A stretch of DNA of 64,000 nt from Psychromonas aquimarina ATCC BAA-1526 (GTDB lineage: Bacteria; Pseudomonadota; Gammaproteobacteria; Enterobacterales; Psychromonadaceae): contig NZ_AUAM01000010.1 of assembly GCF_000428725.1 (NCBI RefSeq), positions 102,772-166,771 of the forward strand, written 5' to 3'. Under the pieces are notes generated by a model that was not told the origin of the DNA, made no database searches, and worked only from the letters and a program-made list of their open reading frames with translations. Shown here piece by piece: positions 63,757 through 64,000 of the stretch (positions within the stretch are counted from its first letter, which is position 1; the number at the start of each line of letters is the position of its first letter). Made by a program: the position numbers and the translations under genes.

Positions 63757-64000
63757 ATGCAGGAAAAAACACGTCAGAAGTGGACCGCACTTATTGAACA
63801 GCAGCAGGCAAGCGGGTTATCCGTGGTGGAATTCTGCAATAATAATCAATTAAGCCCAAAATCATTCTACAGCCGGAGAAAGATACTCACACAAGGTAAT
63901 GCCGAACCATCATTTATTAAAGTGAATACTACCAAACCACCCGCTCAAGCAAGTTCACTGCAGCTCTGCATTGGCCAGGCAAGCCTGCAGATACCGGGGG
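63757..64000 (+). CDS. tnpA: IS66-family accessory protein TnpA (partial)
   Basis: ATG 63757 is preceded by TTGGAG. The frame encodes a helix-turn-helix start typical of IS66 TnpA (KWTALIEQQQASGLSVVEFC, then SPKSFYSRRKIL) and runs off the window after about 81 codons. IS66 elements carry tnpA, tnpB and tnpC; only this first gene is visible. It is the right-hand neighbour of the candidate toxin gene, read away from it. Confidence 0.8.
   Translation, partial: MQEKTRQKWTALIEQQQASGLSVVEFCNNNQLSPKSFYSRRKILTQGNAEPSFIKVNTTKPPAQASSLQLCIGQASLQIPG

Overview
The window looks like chromosomal DNA of a marine gammaproteobacterium close to Psychromonas or a neighbouring Alteromonadales/Vibrionales lineage. 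This rests on recognised proteins (ArfA, YciN, PBP1C paired with an alpha-2-macroglobulin, RstA/RstB, a split B12-dependent NrdJ) and on TACCAAT-ended miniature elements of the kind seen in such genomes; no rRNA or tRNA gene was recognised. Assignment to a genus is inference.

Layout. 0.0-9.3 kb: deoA, a three-gene operon resembling AttE/F-G/H (ABC ATPase, double-FtsX permease, lipocalin-like protein), an MsbA-type ABC exporter and a periplasmic MsrA. 9.5-15.4 kb: a GlgX-like debranching enzyme without its N-terminal module, then a rearranged rstA/rstB-type locus. There the sensor half of the kinase appears to have been replaced by a Cache-type sensor, a relic of the old RstB N-terminus remains, and a second decayed copy of the kinase 3' end lies beyond a phage antiterminator-like gene. 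15.8-19.0 kb: a PEP-CTERM protein and a modular alkaline phosphatase lipoprotein. 19.7-28.8 kb: a VOC protein, pbpC, a frameshifted alpha-2-macroglobulin gene and nudC. 29.1-37.2 kb: a porin, an RpiR regulator, a GH38 alpha-mannosidase, fructose-type PTS IIA and IIBC, and an AraC regulator. Together these resemble a mannosylglycerate (mng-like) uptake and hydrolysis locus.

37.2-47.3 kb is a mixed region (solute-binding protein, leucine-rich repeat protein, two metallophosphoesterases, LysE exporter with AraC regulator, ketopantoate reductase, Na/Pi cotransporter). It is peppered with one family of palindromic repeats, including a five-unit tandem array at 43.9-44.3 kb. 47.4-52.5 kb: an IS200/IS605 relic, yciN, the sirtuin cobB, and nrdJa-nrdJb behind two NrdR boxes. 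52.9-58.9 kb: fdhD and a soluble NAD-type formate dehydrogenase operon (NuoE-, NuoF- and FdhA-like).

59.4-64.0 kb: an RluE-like pseudouridine synthase and arfA (with a hairpin over its stop codon), then a degraded accessory zone. That zone holds hydrolase and nuclease relics and a candidate membrane-active toxin with three paralogous 125-residue membrane proteins that look like immunity proteins. It also holds an orphan toxin tail, a 519-bp segmental duplication starting exactly at a palindromic repeat, and an IS66-family end that runs off the window. The toxin/immunity array is the best candidate for an undescribed system; the chimeric sensor kinase is second.
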